Positions 61,702-64,000 of a DNA stretch of 64,000 nucleotides are shown one piece after another; within the stretch, counting starts at the first letter, position 1; each line of letters starts with the position of its first letter. Origin of the DNA: Pelagisphaera sp964404745 (GTDB lineage Bacteria; Verrucomicrobiota; Verrucomicrobiia; Opitutales; Opitutaceae). The DNA is taken from the NCBI GenBank assembly GCA_964404745.1, contig CAYOLG010000005.1, positions 1-64,000 on the forward strand, given 5' to 3'. Position numbers and translations under genes: made by a program. The notes below the pieces were generated by a model. It did not search any database. It had not been told where the DNA came from and saw nothing but the letters and a program-made list of their open reading frames with translations.

Positions 61702-62334
61702 TTAATTTTCTGTATTCGTCTTCAGGATATTATCCAACAATTGCGATTGGCAAATATGAATCAAGGCACCAAGGCCGGCTCCGAAGCCAAAGCCATGGCA
61801 AGCGCCCCATAGCAGTCGGCCAGCTCTTCGGCCTACTTCGGCATAGCAAATTTCTCCTGCATAGTATCCTAGCGTATGGAACGCGAACAATATGGAGAAC
61901 GAGGCGATGAGGCCCGCGTTGGCTCCAAAAGCCTTGTGGAAGATCAACGCCATAAGGAGAAGGCCGGCGGCAGACCCGAATAGGTCGGCATGGTATTGGC
62001 CGCCAAGTCCGAACCAGAATGCGCACCAGGCAATAGCGTAGAGCAGAAATGAGAAAGCGAATAGGCCCATGAATCGCGAGAGGGATCCGGGAATGATCGA
62101 GAGGCGTCCGAGAGCCAAGCCGGAAAGGCCGAGGTAAACCACTGCGATCGCGGAAAATAGAAGCGCCTCGCCGCGAACAAGCCGGAAGGCCCACAGCGAG
62201 TAAGCCAGTGTGCTCACGATGCCTAAGCTCAAGGCCCCGAAGAGCATCGATAAGGCCATTGGTTTGATAGGGGCCAGGTTTGATGGGTTCGTCCGTTGCT
62301 GGACTTGCTCTGGGGTGAGTCCAAATAATTTCAT
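61702..62334 (-). CDS. Unknown membrane protein (210 aa)
   Basis: I do not recognise the family. After a soluble N-terminus (~1-28) there are about six hydrophobic segments (~29-52, 57-78, 85-110, 120-136, 140-160, 175-192). A conserved-looking W-C-A-F-W-F-G-L-G-G-Q-Y-H-A-D-L-F-G lies between segments, and H-T-L-G-Y-Y-A-G-E-I-C and G-A-C-H-G-F-G-F-G-A-G follow later. The His, Glu and Cys inside or near membrane segments could bind metal or heme. No neighbour suggests a role. It is translated from the ATG at 62334 and is convergent with the SDR. Confidence 0.75.
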   Translation of the reverse strand: MKLFGLTPEQVQQRTNPSNLAPIKPMALSMLFGALSLGIVSTLAYSLWAFRLVRGEALLFSAIAVVYLGLSGLALGRLSIIPGSLSRFMGLFAFSFLLYAIAWCAFWFGLGGQYHADLFGSAAGLLLMALIFHKAFGANAGLIASFSILFAFHTLGYYAGEICYAEVGRRAGRLLWGACHGFGFGAGLGALIHICQSQLLDNILKTNTEN

Positions 62335-62717
62335 TGGGTAAGGTTTTTTCGGTCAGTGCGAACGATCGCTCCATTCGTTCGTGCGAGCAACGACAAATAT
62401 TTGCCGCTTGATCACTCTTTTGGGGATAGGGAGCTATGATTTGATAGCCCACTAAAACCTTCGTTGCGAATTATAGGGCTGCTCGTATGGCGGGCGTGAT
62501 GCCCGCCCAACTCGGTTTGGCGTTAATTTAAGCTCGCGCGGAAGTCGAGCTCCACCTTTTTGCTTTCTCTTCAAGGGTGGAACGCGACGTCCCGGCACGT
62601 TCATTCCTGTATTGCTGCCGATTAATGTTCGCCCTTTTATCGTTAGCTGCTTGATTTCCAGACGTTGATCGTCGTCAATCGGATGGTTTCATTCCATCAC
62701 CCGATTCTCGCAAAGCC
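62335..62717. other. Intergenic stretch with repeat elements
   Basis: About 380 bases between divergent genes. It holds a GGCGGGC/GCCCGCC hairpin at ~62489-62507 with a family B fragment before it, and the repeat element at 62517. No further gene was found. Confidence 0.7.
62517..62608. repeat. MITE-like element, second copy
   Basis: It begins TTGGCGTTAATTTAAGCTCG and continues through CGGAAGTCGAGCTCCACC to GGAACGCGACGT...CACGTTCATT. It matches the minus-strand reading of 39901-40034 over its whole length with few changes. The right inverted end is not obvious here; a degenerate GGGCGAACATTAAT may close it near 62633. Confidence 0.7.
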
Positions 62718-63920
62718 ATGTCAGATCCTAGATACATTGTTGTAGGCAATTCCTCAGACGATCCCTTCGCTATCGATGTCGCTTTTTCGATGGGGCAAAG
62801 CGAAGATATTGCGGACCTCATCAGCATGAAGCGATTCGCTAATTCCGAATTTTGTCCTCGCTTCATTTCGGACGAACAGGATTTCCAGAATATCGGAAAC
62901 AAGCTTGCTGGAGCCAGTATTATTATTGTCAGTACTAGTAGCTTGGTCATGAGCCGGCAGAGCTTGTCTATGCGCAATCTGATGATCGCCCGAGCGGCCA
63001 AAGAGAACGGCGCCTCCGAAGTGATACTGGTCGAACCGGATCTGTATTACAGCGCCCAGGATCGCGGGCCCCGATTAGACTTGGGGAATACGGAAATGGA
63101 GCGGGACGAGAAGGATCTCAAGAAATTCGATGGGCAGTTATTTACGGCTAAGCTCTACGCCCAGTTGTTGAAGCTGGCAGGAGTTGATCGGGTTTTGACC
63201 GTGCACAATCACTCCTTATCTGTACAATCAACGTTCCGGGAAGAGTTCGATGGAAAGTTCTACAACTTGATTCCATACGACATCTATGTCGACTACGTTC
63301 TCAATTCGGATATCGTCGATTACGGCAATGAAGGCGAGGGTTTGGCTTTGTGCGCTCCGGACAAAGGGGCTCGGGAATTCGTTAAGGAAATGTTTTGCCG
63401 GCTTGGACTTGAGAAGGCCAAGTTCCTCATGCTGGACAAAGAACGTCTAAGCGAGCGGGAGGTGCAAATCAAAGTTCATGAGGAAAGCGAAACCTCGCTC
63501 GAAGATATCGAAGGGCACGACATCGTCCTTTTCGATGACATGGTTAGGACGGGATCGACGGTAGTGAGATCTTGCCAGTTGCTCAAGGAGGTGAAACCGA
63601 GAAAGACGGTCTTCGCATTGACCCATTTCTACGCCAGCGAGGAAGGTCGCGTGAAAATGGCCAACACGGCCATTGATGAGATTCTGACCCTAAATACGAT
63701 TCCCACCATCCTAAACCGAGATATTCAGGGGCGTTTGCGTAAGAAGATGGTCGTCTTGAAAATAGAGAAGTGGCTAGCTCTGAACCTTTGCCGTATTCTC
63801 GGCATATCTCATCCAGATTTGGGGGACAGCCTCTATGCTATAGACATGTCCTCCAAGAATTCGCGCTGGAAGAAGAAGATCTGGCTCAGCGAGCAACTGA
63901 AAACTCTGAACATGCCCTAG
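62718..63920 (+). CDS. Ribose-phosphate pyrophosphokinase-like protein, long form (400 aa)
   Basis: PRPP synthetase family by layout. The N-terminal half has Y-Y-S-A-Q-D-R-G-P-R, in place of the usual Y-A-R-Q-D-R-K catalytic loop, and V-H-N-H-S-L-S-V-Q. The C-terminal half carries the PRPP-binding loop V-L-F-D-D-M-V-R-T-G-S-T-V (~269-281). It is about 85 residues longer than usual Prs, with a Lys/Arg-rich C-terminal extension ending K-K-K-I-W-L-S-E-Q-L. It probably makes or handles PRPP, but changes in the catalytic loop leave open a divergent phosphoribosyltransferase. A second, standard Prs elsewhere would favour that. Confidence 0.82.
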   Translation: MSDPRYIVVGNSSDDPFAIDVAFSMGQSEDIADLISMKRFANSEFCPRFISDEQDFQNIGNKLAGASIIIVSTSSLVMSRQSLSMRNLMIARAAKENGASEVILVEPDLYYSAQDRGPRLDLGNTEMERDEKDLKKFDGQLFTAKLYAQLLKLAGVDRVLTVHNHSLSVQSTFREEFDGKFYNLIPYDIYVDYVLNSDIVDYGNEGEGLALCAPDKGAREFVKEMFCRLGLEKAKFLMLDKERLSEREVQIKVHEESETSLEDIEGHDIVLFDDMVRTGSTVVRSCQLLKEVKPRKTVFALTHFYASEEGRVKMANTAIDEILTLNTIPTILNRDIQGRLRKKMVVLKIEKWLALNLCRILGISHPDLGDSLYAIDMSSKNSRWKKKIWLSEQLKTLNMP

Positions 63921-64000
63921 CCGGATCCTCGGTCAAAAATCGCAAGGCTAAAGGCTAGAGCCGTTCGAAACCCGTCAACTCGCCTCGGTAAGGTTGCCAA

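Overview
The window looks like a draft scaffold from a free-living, probably marine, Verrucomicrobiota-type bacterium (PVC superphylum). The evidence is six secreted sulfatases, proteins of the DUF1552 and DUF1592/DUF1588 'planctomycete cytochrome' class, a PVC-type propeller/cytochrome c dehydrogenase-like protein, DUF1080 concanavalin-fold proteins, and a double-length tandem UvrA of the kind known from Chlamydia. The taxonomic call is inference from gene content. There are five 100-N gaps. Two of them (3459-3558, 17005-17104) are flanked by identical 55-base sequences and are almost certainly unmerged contig overlaps; collapsing them restores two intact genes.

Layout. 1-8862 is a minus-strand run read away from a divergent AraC-type regulator (9092-9964): a Tm-1-like UPF0261 protein, a cupin, a PEP-hydrolase-like TIM barrel, a large secreted ThuA/propeller/cytochrome c/ThuA fusion and two sulfatases. 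10255-19758 is a plus-strand run: a PQQ-type sugar dehydrogenase-like protein, DUF1552, DUF1592-type cytochrome protein, RraA-like protein, sterol-desaturase-like membrane enzyme, a DUF1080-like/esterase fusion and a sirtuin, followed by a decayed DASS transporter. 20119-32875 is a loose accessory region: a DUF4105 protein, a lipoprotein sulfatase with a variant active-site motif, an NHL propeller, a toxin-antitoxin locus with a nonsense-mutated toxin, a VapC fragment at a gap, an amidase, two DUF1080-type proteins, an SGNH esterase, a dead esterase and another sulfatase.

33012-64000 mixes housekeeping and accessory genes: tandem uvrA, a glycosyltransferase, a holin-like membrane protein, lpdA, tRNA-Arg(CCG) with a partial copy of its 3' end downstream, a PHP phosphodiesterase, a double-ACT protein, an adenylate-kinase-like protein, DUF4870, recO-like, DUF502, an SNF2 helicase, two sulfatases around a cupin, msrA, a MerC-family protein behind two palindromic boxes, a ModF-like ATPase, ilvC, a MATE transporter, an SDR, an unknown membrane protein and a PRPP-synthetase-like protein.

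Functionally, the accessory genes fit uptake and oxidation of sulfated or modified polysaccharides and small esters outside the cytoplasm: sulfatases remove sulfate, and propeller, cytochrome and ThuA-type proteins probably oxidise sugars. No sulfatase-maturing enzyme, CRISPR array, rRNA or prophage was seen. Intergenic DNA is rich in palindromic hairpins of at least three families, and some sit inside longer elements with shared inverted ends.
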